DNA of 64,000 bases from Fodinicola acaciae (GTDB lineage: Bacteria; Actinomycetota; Actinomycetes; Mycobacteriales; HKI-0501). The stretch lies in NCBI RefSeq assembly GCF_010993745.1, contig NZ_WOTN01000003.1:1116001-1180000 (forward strand), given 5' to 3'. Both the position numbers and the translations under genes were made by a program. How positions within the stretch are numbered: position 1 is the stretch's first letter; each line of letters opens with the position of its first letter. Under the pieces are notes generated by a model. The model was not told the origin of the DNA and did not search any database. It worked only from the letters and a program-made list of their open reading frames with translations. Shown piece after piece: positions 7,773 through 16,020 of this stretch.

Positions 7773-10561
7773 CCCGAACCGTCCGCCGCCGACCTGCCGG
7801 CCCTGACACCCCGCTGATAGCTGCCGAACCGGTCGCGCAGGCTTTCCGCGCTCTCTCGTGCCGTCGCGGTGAGCGGCCCGACCGGTCCCATCGGTGCCAC
7901 CGTAGCCGGTGTGACCGGCGCGGTCACGGGTGTGGGGTCGGCGGATTCGGTGGATGGAACGCTGCCGGGGACGAGCCTGGCGCGCGGCGTACGTTTGGGC
8001 AGTCCGGCGGCCGTACGCTCGGTCGGCTCCACGGACGCGCGGCTGGCCGCCTCGAAGCCGGCGTCGGCGGCGAACCGCCAGGCCTGCGGCTGCGGCTGCG
8101 CCGGCGGCCGGTCGCCGAACCAGGCCGAGGAGACCTCCGGGATCTGGCCCTGCATCTGGTTGAAGATCGGCGTGCCGGTCGGTGGCACCGACTCGGCGGC
8201 CGGCGGCTCCGGCGTCGCCACCGGCTCCGGCTCCGGCTCCGGCTCCGGCGTGCGGCCACGCCGCCGCGGCAACGCCGGCAGGTCACCACCTTCGTCGACC
8301 TCGACCACCCCCGCCGAGGGTGACGTTTTGACCGTCTCCGGCGGCGTGTCGACCGGCGAAACGTCGCCCTCGCGACGCTCGAACGTCACGGTGCCCGGCA
8401 CGCCGAGCGCGACCACCGCCACCGGCGGTCCGGCCGGCTGAGGCTCGGGCTCCGGCACGTTGGCCTCGGCCGGCGCCGCCGACCCCAGCGGCGCGTCGGC
8501 CTCCACCGGCGGCGGCACCGTACGCGGCGGCTTGGCCAGCCGGCGCGGCCGCCGCTTCGGCAGCGACGCCATCAGGTCGTTGCGGCCGGTGCCGTTCAGC
8601 AGCTTCTGCCGCGGGATCGGACCGCGGTCGGGCGCCGGCTCCTCCGGTGCCTCCGGGGTCAGCAACGCCGCCGGCAACGTGACCGTCGCGCGTACGCCAC
8701 CGATCTCCGGACCGCTGTTGAGCAGCACGCGTACGCCATGGCGGCGGGACAGCCGGCCGACCACGAACAGTCCCATCCGCCGCGACGTACTCGGATCGAC
8801 CTCGCGCGCCGACGACAGCTGTGCGTTCATCGCCATCAGCTGCGCGTCCGGGATGCCGATGCCCTGGTCCAGGATGTCGATCGCCACGCTCTCGTCGCGC
8901 GCCGTCGAGCACGTCACGGTGACGCGCGTACCAGGCGGGGAAAAGGCCGTCGCGTTGTCCAGCAGCTCCGCCAGCAGCCGTACGACATCACCGACCGCAT
9001 AGCCGGCGACCGCCACCGCGGCCGGCTGGTCGAGCACTACGCGCTGGTAGTGCTCGATCTCCGACACCGCCGCGCGCAGCACGTCACCGAGACCGACCGG
9101 CTCGGCGAACTGCCTGGCCACGTCGGTGCCGGAGAGCACCATCAGGTTTTCGTTATTACGCCGCATCCGGGTCGCCAGATGGTCCAGCTGGAACAGGATG
9201 GACAGCTGCTCGGAGTCGGTCTCGTCGCGCTCCAGCTGCTCGATCAGGCCGAGCTGGCGCTGCACCAGCGTCTCGCTGCGGCGCGACAGGTTGACGAAGA
9301 TCTCCGCGTAGTTGCGCCGCAACCGGGTCTGCTCGACGGCGAGCCGCAGCGCCTGTCCGTGCATCGCGTCGAAAGCGGCGCCGAGCTGGCCGATCTCGTC
9401 CGGTCCCGGCTTGGACGACACGGCCGTGTCCACCTGCCGGCCGGCGCGCAGCTCGGCGACGGCGGCAGGCAGCCGGCGCGCGGCGACGTCCTCGGCCCGC
9501 CGGCGCAGCCGGCCCAGCGACCGTACGAGCTGGCGGGCGATCGCGATCATCACGCCGGCCGCGGTGATCAGCGCGACGAACAGCACCACCGAGGCCAGTC
9601 CGGCGAGGTTGCTGGCGTCCTCGCGGAGCTGCGCGACCGTCGCCTGCAGCTGCTGCGTGAGGCTCCTGCTCACCGACCGCAGCGCGGCCTCCGCCGGCGC
9701 CGAGGCGGCCGACCAGTCGGCGGCGGTGACCGTGCCGCCACCGAGCACGACGTTTTTCAACTGCGTACGACTGGACGCCGCCGGAATGCCGACCGCCTTC
9801 TTGTACGCCTCCGCGGCGGCCGGGCTCGCGACCGCCAGGAAGTCGGTGGCGCGCGCCGCCATCCGCGCGTCCGACGCGCGCAGCAGGTCACGCTGCTGGG
9901 TGGTCACCGAGCCGTTGGTGCCCGCCATGGCGGCCGCCTGGAGTGCGACCTCCTCCTGCACCGACTGCAGGTCGAACAACGCGAGCGCGGCCGAGGCCAG
10001 TTTCGGGTCGGCCAGGCCGGACGCGAGCTCCTGGTCGACGAGCAGCAAGGAGCCGATGACCGGCGTGTACGTCTCGATCGGGGTCGCCGAGCCGCCGCGC
10101 ATCCCCGGCAGCTTCGCGAGCGCGTCGGTGACGGTCGTGGTCGCCGGCAACGCGCCGGCCTGCGACAACGCGGCGGTGAAAGCGGCCACCGCGAGGTCGG
10201 TGGCGTGATAGCGCGCGGACAGCCCGCTGCCGGTGGCCGCGGCCGTACGCTCCTGCTGCAGCGCGGTCAGCAGGTCGCCGAGCGACGCGGTCACCGCGAC
10301 CAGCTTCTGCACGCGCGCGTACTCGCTGGTCTGCAGCACCGCGCCACGGATCTGCCAACCGCCGAGGGCGAACAGGAACAGCAGCGGGACGCAGATGACG
10401 GCGACCAGCTTGGTGGTCACCTTCCAGTCGCGCCACTGGAACAGGCCAGCCCGAGGCGCCGGCGTCACCACCGGCAGGATGATCTCGGCGGTGCCCGGCT
10501 CGGTGCGCCGCGGCGCCGGCAGGTCAGGTCGAGGTCCGGCGGCCGGCCGCATCAACACCAC
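7757..10561 (-). CDS. Conservon sensor histidine kinase (CvnA-type, NIT/HAMP)
   Basis: 934 residues. The first membrane helix is near 49-68 (KLVAVICVPLLFLFALGGWQ). A large helical extracytoplasmic region of the nitrate/nitrite-sensor (NIT) type spans about 70-315, with a second helix near 316-340. A HAMP segment, a coiled phosphoacceptor-like region (NLSRRSETLVQRQLGLIEQL) and an HATPase domain follow, with N-box LLAELLDNATAFSPPGTRV, DQGIGIP and MGLFVVGRLSRRHG. The last 300 residues are Pro/Glu-rich and may dock the roadblock and DUF742 proteins. No response regulator is nearby, as usual for conservons. The start is one of GTG 10561, GTG 10558 or ATG 10552; none has a strong RBS. Confidence 0.9.
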   Translation of the reverse strand: MVLMRPAAGPRPDLPAPRRTEPGTAEIILPVVTPAPRAGLFQWRDWKVTTKLVAVICVPLLFLFALGGWQIRGAVLQTSEYARVQKLVAVTASLGDLLTALQQERTAAATGSGLSARYHATDLAVAAFTAALSQAGALPATTTVTDALAKLPGMRGGSATPIETYTPVIGSLLLVDQELASGLADPKLASAALALFDLQSVQEEVALQAAAMAGTNGSVTTQQRDLLRASDARMAARATDFLAVASPAAAEAYKKAVGIPAASSRTQLKNVVLGGGTVTAADWSAASAPAEAALRSVSRSLTQQLQATVAQLREDASNLAGLASVVLFVALITAAGVMIAIARQLVRSLGRLRRRAEDVAARRLPAAVAELRAGRQVDTAVSSKPGPDEIGQLGAAFDAMHGQALRLAVEQTRLRRNYAEIFVNLSRRSETLVQRQLGLIEQLERDETDSEQLSILFQLDHLATRMRRNNENLMVLSGTDVARQFAEPVGLGDVLRAAVSEIEHYQRVVLDQPAAVAVAGYAVGDVVRLLAELLDNATAFSPPGTRVTVTCSTARDESVAIDILDQGIGIPDAQLMAMNAQLSSAREVDPSTSRRMGLFVVGRLSRRHGVRVLLNSGPEIGGVRATVTLPAALLTPEAPEEPAPDRGPIPRQKLLNGTGRNDLMASLPKRRPRRLAKPPRTVPPPVEADAPLGSAAPAEANVPEPEPQPAGPPVAVVALGVPGTVTFERREGDVSPVDTPPETVKTSPSAGVVEVDEGGDLPALPRRRGRTPEPEPEPEPVATPEPPAAESVPPTGTPIFNQMQGQIPEVSSAWFGDRPPAQPQPQAWRFAADAGFEAASRASVEPTERTAAGLPKRTPRARLVPGSVPSTESADPTPVTAPVTPATVAPMGPVGPLTATARESAESLRDRFGSYQRGVRAGRSAADGSGWESG

Positions 10562-10986
10562 CCACTCGGACCATCACGCCACCGTATTCCCGGCAACATC
10601 CCCGGCAACCTCCGCAGTCCCCCTCGCGGCCACCCGATTTCTCTCCGACGTCCGCGCGCTCACACCACATCCGGCGCACATTTGTGCCGCGGCCGGAAAA
10701 ACACCGCGGAACCACGACGCGTACCGGCATCGGCAGCCGCTCTCTGGCTCAACCCCTACTCGCCGGCAGGCATTCTTATGGAATGCCGGCTGCTACGATG
10801 CGACGCAACTTTACACCACGTGCTCAGGCGTTCCGTACCCCAGGAATATCCTCTGCAGACGAGTGCTGCGCCACGACCGGAAATGATCCTTCCGGCTGGT
10901 TTGCATGAGCAACGCGCATAAAGCAGCGCCAGCGGTGAGTTGTCTCGTGAACTTGACGGTGGATTCGGGCCGCGCCGGGAGGATTT
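10562..10986. other. Divergent control region, conservon / DUF485-symporter
   Basis: This 425-bp gap separates the divergent conservon and symporter operons, so it should hold both promoters. It contains a palindrome at 10769-10787, GGCATTC-TTATG-GAATGCC, whose match extends imperfectly outward (gccggc/gccggc-like). It is a candidate operator or stem. GGGAGG just upstream of ATG 10987 is the RBS of the DUF485 gene. I see no credible small gene; the open frames through this region lack codon bias and are antisense extensions of neighbours. Confidence 0.5.
10769..10787. promoter_or_regulatory. Candidate operator palindrome
   Basis: A perfect 7-bp inverted repeat, GGCATTC / GAATGCC, around a 5-bp TTATG centre, in the divergent region about 200 bp from each flanking start. 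Position and symmetry suit a dimeric regulator, but no consensus is recognised and a weak RNA stem is equally possible. Confidence 0.35.
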
Positions 10987-11397
10987 ATGACACACCCCAC
11001 GTTCGGCGGACCGCCGTCCCCGTGGCGCGACGACCCGTTTCTGCCGCCGCCGCTGGAGCCGCCGCCTCCGGACTATCCGGCGATCCAGGCCAGTCCGGAG
11101 TTCGCCGACCTGCGCCGCCGGCTGCGCCGGTTCGTCTTCCCGATGACCGCGCTGTTTCTCGGCTGGTATCTGGCGTTCGTGCTGCTCGCCGCGTATCTGC
11201 CCGAGGTGATGAGCCGCCGGGTCTACGGCACCATCACGGTCGGCCTGCTGCTCGGCGTGGCGCAGTTCGTGTCGACGTTGCTGATCACCACCTGGTACGT
11301 ACGGTTTGCCAGGAAGCGGATCGACCCGCGGGTCGCCGAGATCCGCCGGGCCGCCGGCCAGGACACCGGGCTGGAGGACTGGCAGGACGTACGATGA
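10987..11397 (+). CDS. DUF485 membrane protein, symporter partner (copy 1)
   Basis: 136 residues. A Pro-rich cytosolic N-terminus of about 35 residues is followed by the DUF485 core: ADLRRRLRRFVFPMTALFLG, two membrane helices (about 48-70 and 80-100) and a basic tail. DUF485 proteins (YjcH-like) are encoded directly upstream of acetate/solute:sodium symporters and are thought to be accessory to them. The RBS GGGAGG sits about five bases before ATG 10987, and the TGA overlaps the next ATG (ATGA), coupling translation. A second DUF485/symporter pair lies at 44662-46664. Confidence 0.9.
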   Translation: MTHPTFGGPPSPWRDDPFLPPPLEPPPPDYPAIQASPEFADLRRRLRRFVFPMTALFLGWYLAFVLLAAYLPEVMSRRVYGTITVGLLLGVAQFVSTLLITTWYVRFARKRIDPRVAEIRRAAGQDTGLEDWQDVR

Positions 11398-12959
11398 CCG
11401 GTGACCCGCTGATCAACACCGGAGTTTTCGTCGCGTTTCTGATCGTTACGCTGTTCGTGGTCTACCGCGCCGGAAACCGGAACAGCACGACCATCGACTA
11501 TTACGCGGCCGGCCGGGGGCTGAGCGGTCCGCAAAACGGCCTCGCGATGGCCGGCGACTACCTGTCCGCCGCGTCCTTCCTCGGCATCGCCGGCGCGATC
11601 GCGGTCAACGGCTATGACGGTTTTCTCTACTCCATCGGCTTCCTGGTGGCCTGGCTGGTCAACCTGCTGCTGGTCGGCGAGCTGCTGCGCAACACCGGCC
11701 GCTTCACGATGGGTGACGTCCTCAGCTTCCGGATGCGCCAGCGGCCGGTCCGCGCCGCCGCCGCCACCTCGACGATGGCGATCTCGTTCTTTTACATGGT
11801 CGCGCAGATGGCCGGCGCCGGCGGCCTGGTCGCACTGCTGCTCAACATCCACGACAAGCTCGGCCAGTCGCTGGTGATCGCCGGCGTCGGCCTGGTGATG
11901 ATTTTCTACGTACTGGTCGGCGGCATGCGCGGCACGACCTGGGTGCAGATCATCAAGGCCGCGCTGCTGATGCTCTGCATCACGCTGATGACCGTGTTCC
12001 TGCTCGGAAAGTTCGGCTTCAGCATCTCGGCCATCATGGAGCAGGCCGCCGCGCACAACCCCAAAGGCACCCAGATTCTCAGTCCTGGCGTGGAATACGG
12101 CCGTACGGACCTGACCAAGCTCGACTTCGTGTCGCTCTCGCTGGCGCTGGTGCTCGGCGTCGCCGGCCTGCCGCACATCCTGATGCGTTTCTACACGGTG
12201 CCAAACGCACGCGAGGCCCGCCGGTCGGTCGTGTGGGCCACCTGGACGATGTCGATTTTCTACCTGGCCACGCTGGTGATCGGCTTCGGCGCCGCCGCAC
12301 TGGTCGGCACCGACACGATTCTTGCCGCTCCCGGCGGCCAGAACTCGGCCGCTCCGCTGCTGGCACTGCGGATCGGCGGGACCGTACTGCTGGCCGTCGT
12401 CGCGGCGGTCGCCTTCGCCACCATTCTCGCCGTCGTCGCCGGCCTGACACTGACGGCGTCCGCGTCTTTTGCGCATGACGTCTACGCAAACATCATCACG
12501 CGCGGTCGCGCCCGGCCTGGCGTGGAAATCCGCGTCGCGCGCGTCTCGGCGGTCGTTTTCGGCGTACTTTCCATCATCGGCGGCATCCTGGCCAACGGCC
12601 AGAACATCGCCTTCCTGGTCGCGCTGGCTTTCGCCTTCGCCGCCTCGGCGAACCTGTCGACGATCCTGTATTCGCTGTTCTGGAAGCGTTTCAACACCAG
12701 CGGCACGTTGTGGGGGATCTACAGCGGCCTGATTTCGTGTTTCGCGTTGGTCGTGCTGTCGCCGACGGTGTCCGGCTCGCCGTCGGCGATTTTTCCAGGA
12801 CTGGACTTCGCGTACTTTCCGTTGACCAACCCGGGGATCGTGTCGATCCCGGTGTCGTTCCTGTTCGCCTTCCTGGGCACGTTCCTGTCCCGCAAACGCT
12901 CCGATCCGCGCCGCCAGGCCGAAATGGAGGTGCGGTCACTCACCGGCCTTGGCTCCTAG
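11394..12959 (+). CDS. Sodium:solute symporter, acetate permease-like (copy 1)
   Basis: 521 residues, about 13 hydrophobic helices, sodium:solute symporter family. Family blocks are TIDYYAAGRGLSGPQNGLAM (about 36-55), SAASFLGIAGAIAVNGYDGF, the long AQMAGAGG helix and GLPHILMRFYTVPNA. It most resembles ActP-type monocarboxylate carriers (acetate, pyruvate or propionate with Na+), but the substrate is inferred. The start ATG 11394 overlaps the DUF485 stop; the frame is open far upstream without coding character. Its 3' end overlaps the convergent YyaL-type gene by 24 bases. Confidence 0.9.
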   Translation: MTGDPLINTGVFVAFLIVTLFVVYRAGNRNSTTIDYYAAGRGLSGPQNGLAMAGDYLSAASFLGIAGAIAVNGYDGFLYSIGFLVAWLVNLLLVGELLRNTGRFTMGDVLSFRMRQRPVRAAAATSTMAISFFYMVAQMAGAGGLVALLLNIHDKLGQSLVIAGVGLVMIFYVLVGGMRGTTWVQIIKAALLMLCITLMTVFLLGKFGFSISAIMEQAAAHNPKGTQILSPGVEYGRTDLTKLDFVSLSLALVLGVAGLPHILMRFYTVPNAREARRSVVWATWTMSIFYLATLVIGFGAAALVGTDTILAAPGGQNSAAPLLALRIGGTVLLAVVAAVAFATILAVVAGLTLTASASFAHDVYANIITRGRARPGVEIRVARVSAVVFGVLSIIGGILANGQNIAFLVALAFAFAASANLSTILYSLFWKRFNTSGTLWGIYSGLISCFALVVLSPTVSGSPSAIFPGLDFAYFPLTNPGIVSIPVSFLFAFLGTFLSRKRSDPRRQAEMEVRSLTGLGS

Positions 12960-14753
12960 TTTCTCGCTGAGCTCTTTCGCGTCAGTGACCGGAAGATCGC
13001 AAACGAAGCCCTTGCACGGATAGGCCGCCGGCTGCCCGTTGACGAGCGTACGGTCCCTGAGCAGCGCGACACCCGGCTTGTCTGGCTCTCCCTGGACGAT
13101 CACCGCGCCCGGTGAGCACGCCTCCCAGGCCGCCTTTGCCAGTGCATTTCCGTCGCCGACGATCGCGATTTCGTACGGCCCGGCCAATGCCGCCTCGGCG
13201 ACCGCCAGCGCGTACCCGGCGAACCTCGGCGCCCGGCTCATCAGTGCACTCAGCCGCTCGATCGCTTTTTCCGTGATTTCACGGTGTTTCGTGGATCCGG
13301 TGAGCGCCGCGTAGGTGAGCAGCGCGGCAGCAGTGAGCGACGTGCCCGACGGCGTGGCGCCATCGGTGACGTCCGACGGACGTACGACCAAGGACTCGGC
13401 ATCGTCTGCGGTGTCGTAAAAGCCGCCGTCGCCATCCGCGAAGCGATCGAGGACGACGTCGAGCAGTTTTTCCGCGCGGCTCAACCATGTCACGTCACCG
13501 GTCGCCTGGTGCAGCACGAGAAAGCCCTCGGCCAACGCACCGTAGTCGTCCAGCACGCCCGCCGGACTGCCGACATTTCCGTGCCGTGACGCTCTGCGCA
13601 ACCGCCCGTCGACGAAATGCACGCGCCACAGCATCTCGGCGGCCGTTTCCACGCTGTCCAACGGATGTCCGGTCAACACCGCATGCTCGGTCAACGCCGT
13701 GATCGTCAGCCCGTTCCACGACGCGATCACCTTGTCATCGAGCCCCGGCTGCGGTCGTTTCCTTCTCTCCTCGGCAAGCTTCGCGCGAAGCTGCGACCAC
13801 CGCCGCGGGTCGTCGGGATCCTTCCGCAGCTGCAACACACTCGCGCCGTGCTCGAACGTACCTTTCTCGGTGACGTCGAGCAGATCCGCGGCCCACCGGC
13901 CATCCTCCTCGCCGAGGACGTCCACGAGCTGCTGTGGCGTCCAGACGTACGTCAGCCCTTCGACCCCATCGGTGTCCGCATCGAGCGACGCCGCGAAACC
14001 ACCTTCCGGCGTCAGGAGATCGTTATACAGAAAGGCAACCGTCTCGTCGACGACTCGTTTTGCCAGTTGTGAGCCCGTACGCTGCCAGAGCTGCGTATAG
14101 ACTCGCAGCAGCAACGCGTTGTCGTACAACATCTTCTCGAAATGCGGCACGGTCCAAGTGCCGTCCACCGCGTAGCGCGCGAATCCGCCGTTGAGCTGGT
14201 CGTACATCCCTCCGCGCGCCATCGCCTCAGCCGTACCGTCGACCATGTCCAGCGCCGCCGCGTTGCCGGTCCGATGATGGTTGCGCAGCAGGAACTGCAA
14301 CACCGACGACGGCGGAAACTTAGGCGCACCGCCAAAACCGCCGTTGGTGTCATCGTATTCTCTTCGCAGGATGGAAACCGCCTGGTCGACCGCCGCCACA
14401 TCCAGCCGGCCACCACTCGGCAGCCGGCCACCCAGCGCGCGTACCACCTCGGCCCCCTGCTTGACCACCGCGTCCCGCCGCTCACGCCACGCCTCCGCGA
14501 CCGCCACCACCAGCCGTGCGAAGTTGGCCTTCGGGAAGTAAGTACCACAGAAGAACGGCTGGCCATCCGGAGTCGCGAACACGGTCATCGGCCAGCCACC
14601 CTGGCCGGTCATCGCCTGCGTGGCCTCCATGTACACCGCGTCAACATCCGGCCGCTCCTCGCGGTCGACCTTGACCGGCACACAATGCTCATTCACCAAC
14701 GCCGCGATCTCGTCGTCCTCGAACGACTCATGCGCCATCACATGACACCAGTG
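12936..14753 (-). pseudogene. YyaL-type thioredoxin-domain protein, 3' portion of an interrupted gene
   Basis: This is the main body of a gene of the YyaL/spermatogenesis-associated protein 20 family: thioredoxin-like N-terminal domain (DUF255) and a cellobiose-epimerase-like alpha/alpha barrel. It reads in frame from TGTCATGTGATGGCG (C-H-V-M-A-H-E-S-F) to 12936, including MTGQGGWPMTVFATPDGQPF and a C-terminal GYALAVAEAAL. The normal upstream residues, MNRLE...CHW, are displaced: an 878-bp insertion splits the gene inside the Trp codon of the CHWC active-site motif. Rejoining this part with 15632-15783 gives a clean 654-residue protein of normal family length. As it stands, translation could only begin at GTG 14741 and would lack the redox motif. 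Confidence 0.85.
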
Positions 14754-14924
14754 TTATGTCAGAGGGTGTAACCAATGGCAGGATGCGTACCCCACTGAGA
14801 TCAACATGGGTACGTCCCGCCTTCTTGCCTCTGACATCGCCTCCTCTCCCCACTCCCACCAGTCAACCGGGTTGCTGGCGTGCTGCAGGAGGTAGGGCGA
14901 CGTAGCTCGCTCCAACCTGTTCAT
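14754..14924 (-). pseudogene. Insert-borne mimic of the YyaL-type 5' end (56 codons)
   Basis: From ATG 14924 this frame reads [20 protein letters not shown] then [18 protein letters not shown] and ends [12 protein letters not shown] before TAA at the very edge of the insert. It matches the native N-terminal fragment at 15632-15783 in nearly every residue, but many codons differ synonymously and towards lower GC, so it is a diverged homologue, not a fresh duplication. Homology also covers the RBS and about 16 bp upstream, then stops. It ends 24 bp short of fusing to the native 3' half. If those 24 bp were skipped between two TGG codons the CHWC motif would be restored. Confidence 0.75.
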
Positions 14925-14957
14925 CCCTCCATCCTCACACAGAACCGTACGTGCTTG

Positions 14958-15485
14958 ATGGATGATGATGTCGTGGCTGATCTTCACGGCTCTGGTGACC
15001 GCGTATCCTCCTGGGTGGCGACCCGGGAAGAGCAGCTCGAACGACAGCAGCACGCCCGCAGGGTCGTCGGCTTGGAGTTGGTGAACGTCCGGTACGTGGA
15101 CATCGACTATCGGCGTCACGAATTCGCTCCCCAGCACACCGGCTGGCGTACGATCAGCGCCGACGCCGAATGGACAAACCCCATTTGGCGCCTCTCCGGG
15201 TTCGACTCGATTGATTACGGCGTGGAATTAGCCTTTGCCGGAGATCGGACCTTCTCTGTATCCTGGGATTCGCCCGGTTCTCATGAGGGCATCGGCATCC
15301 GCGAAGTTGGCCTTGCCGGTTACGCCGTCGCCGAGGATGCGGACATCGCAGTCTGGTCGGTGGCCTCTCGGAGCAGCTGGTCACAGTATATCGGCAACAC
15401 TGTTCGGGACGTGATGATGCATTACACCGCTTGGCTTGGCGAAAAGTCAGGCTTCTGGGTGTCCGAGAATCTCACTCATTTTTGA
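14958..15485 (+). CDS. Cargo gene of the insertion, unknown function, frameshifted at its 3' end
   Basis: 175 codons from ATG 14958. The protein is acidic, Trp/Asp-rich and soluble: [81 protein letters not shown] recognise no family; the look recalls immunity-type or SUKH-like small proteins, but that is impression only. The frame stops at TGA 15483-15485 directly after a run of five T (15479-15483). In the adjacent phase it continues as [20 protein letters not shown] to TGA 15609, in clear coding style. A one-base slip in the T run therefore joins both parts into a protein of about 216 residues. It is either a recent frameshift or slippage. Confidence 0.6.
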   Translation: MDDDVVADLHGSGDRVSSWVATREEQLERQQHARRVVGLELVNVRYVDIDYRRHEFAPQHTGWRTISADAEWTNPIWRLSGFDSIDYGVELAFAGDRTFSVSWDSPGSHEGIGIREVGLAGYAVAEDADIAVWSVASRSSWSQYIGNTVRDVMMHYTAWLGEKSGFWVSENLTHF

Positions 15486-15631
15486 TGACACTGTCGTCGA
15501 GTTCCTCCTCGGCGAGGCGGACCTCACCGGCGTCCTGTCCCCGTCTGCCGACAATGTGGCCGTCGTCTTTCCGCCTACGCCGCTACCAGCCTGGGTATCA
15601 GCAGGTTGACCTTGGCTACGTGCCATGCCAG

Positions 15632-15783
15632 CAGTGGCAGGCCGCGTAGCCGACGGAGATCAACAACGGCACGTCCCGCCGCCGCGCCTCCGCCATCGCC
15701 TCCTCTCCCCACTCCCACCAGTCCACCGGGTTGCCGGCATGCTGCAGGAGGTAGGGCGACGCAGCCCGCTCCAACCTGTTCAT
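15632..15783 (-). pseudogene. YyaL-type gene, native 5' fragment
   Basis: ATG 15783 starts [20 protein letters not shown], continues [20 protein letters not shown] and [10 protein letters not shown], and breaks after TG of the Trp codon in CHWC, exactly 50 codons plus two bases. Codon usage is GC-rich like the 3' body at 12936-14753, so this is the original 5' end. Read through, it meets the insertion and stops within a few codons (WHGT then TAG). It retains the native RBS and upstream DNA. Confidence 0.85.
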
Positions 15784-15833
15784 CCCCCATCCTCACACGC
15801 GATGCGCTCGAACGCTGGGAGGATGTCCGGATC

Positions 15834-15889
15834 GAATGTGCTAACTAGGCCCACTTTTCGCGGCGGCGGTGGGCCTAATTAGCACATTC
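15834..15889. terminator. 21-bp inverted repeat hairpin
   Basis: Two 21-base arms (15834-15854 and 15869-15889) are reverse complements except for one position (CTAAC versus CTAAT), around a 14-base GC-rich loop. The arms begin gaatgtgct and end ggcccac. They lie between the stop of the DUF6891 gene (16021) and the start of the YyaL-type gene, both on the minus strand. A terminator for the DUF6891/cyclophilin operon is plausible; there is no T tract. The AT-rich stem tips and perfect length could also mark a mobile or binding site. Confidence 0.55.
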
Positions 15890-16020
15890 GACGGCGTGGA
15901 TGCCCCAGGAGTCACGGCAGCCGCAGGGACCGTCGCCCGGAAGGCGTCTCCGCAACGAATGTGGAAAACTGGGGGCACTTTCGCCGCGACAGGTGCCCTT
16001 CCGCACTCGATTTCCTGACG

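Larger units (their letters stand above)
14754..15631. mobile_element. 878-bp insertion splitting the YyaL-type gene, with 5-bp direct repeats
   Basis: The two halves of the host gene are separated by 878 bp flanked by a direct repeat cagtg (14749-14753 and 15632-15636), as expected of a target-site duplication or a recombination core. Removing the insert and one repeat restores the frame exactly. The insert carries a minus-strand diverged copy of the host gene's first 50 or so codons plus RBS (14772-14940), and a plus-strand cargo gene (14958-15609). It encodes no transposase or integrase and has no obvious terminal inverted repeats. The DNA is visibly less GC-rich than the host gene. An imperfect inverted repeat (CCAGTGTTA / TAACCAATGG) around a 12-bp centre at the left end resembles a recombinase core site. 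The mechanism is unknown. Confidence 0.7.

Noticed and set aside
8738-10921. 727-codon plus-strand frame over the sensor kinase
   Set aside because: Antisense of the kinase gene with its NIT, HAMP and HATPase motifs; the shadow protein is compositionally biased and motif-free.
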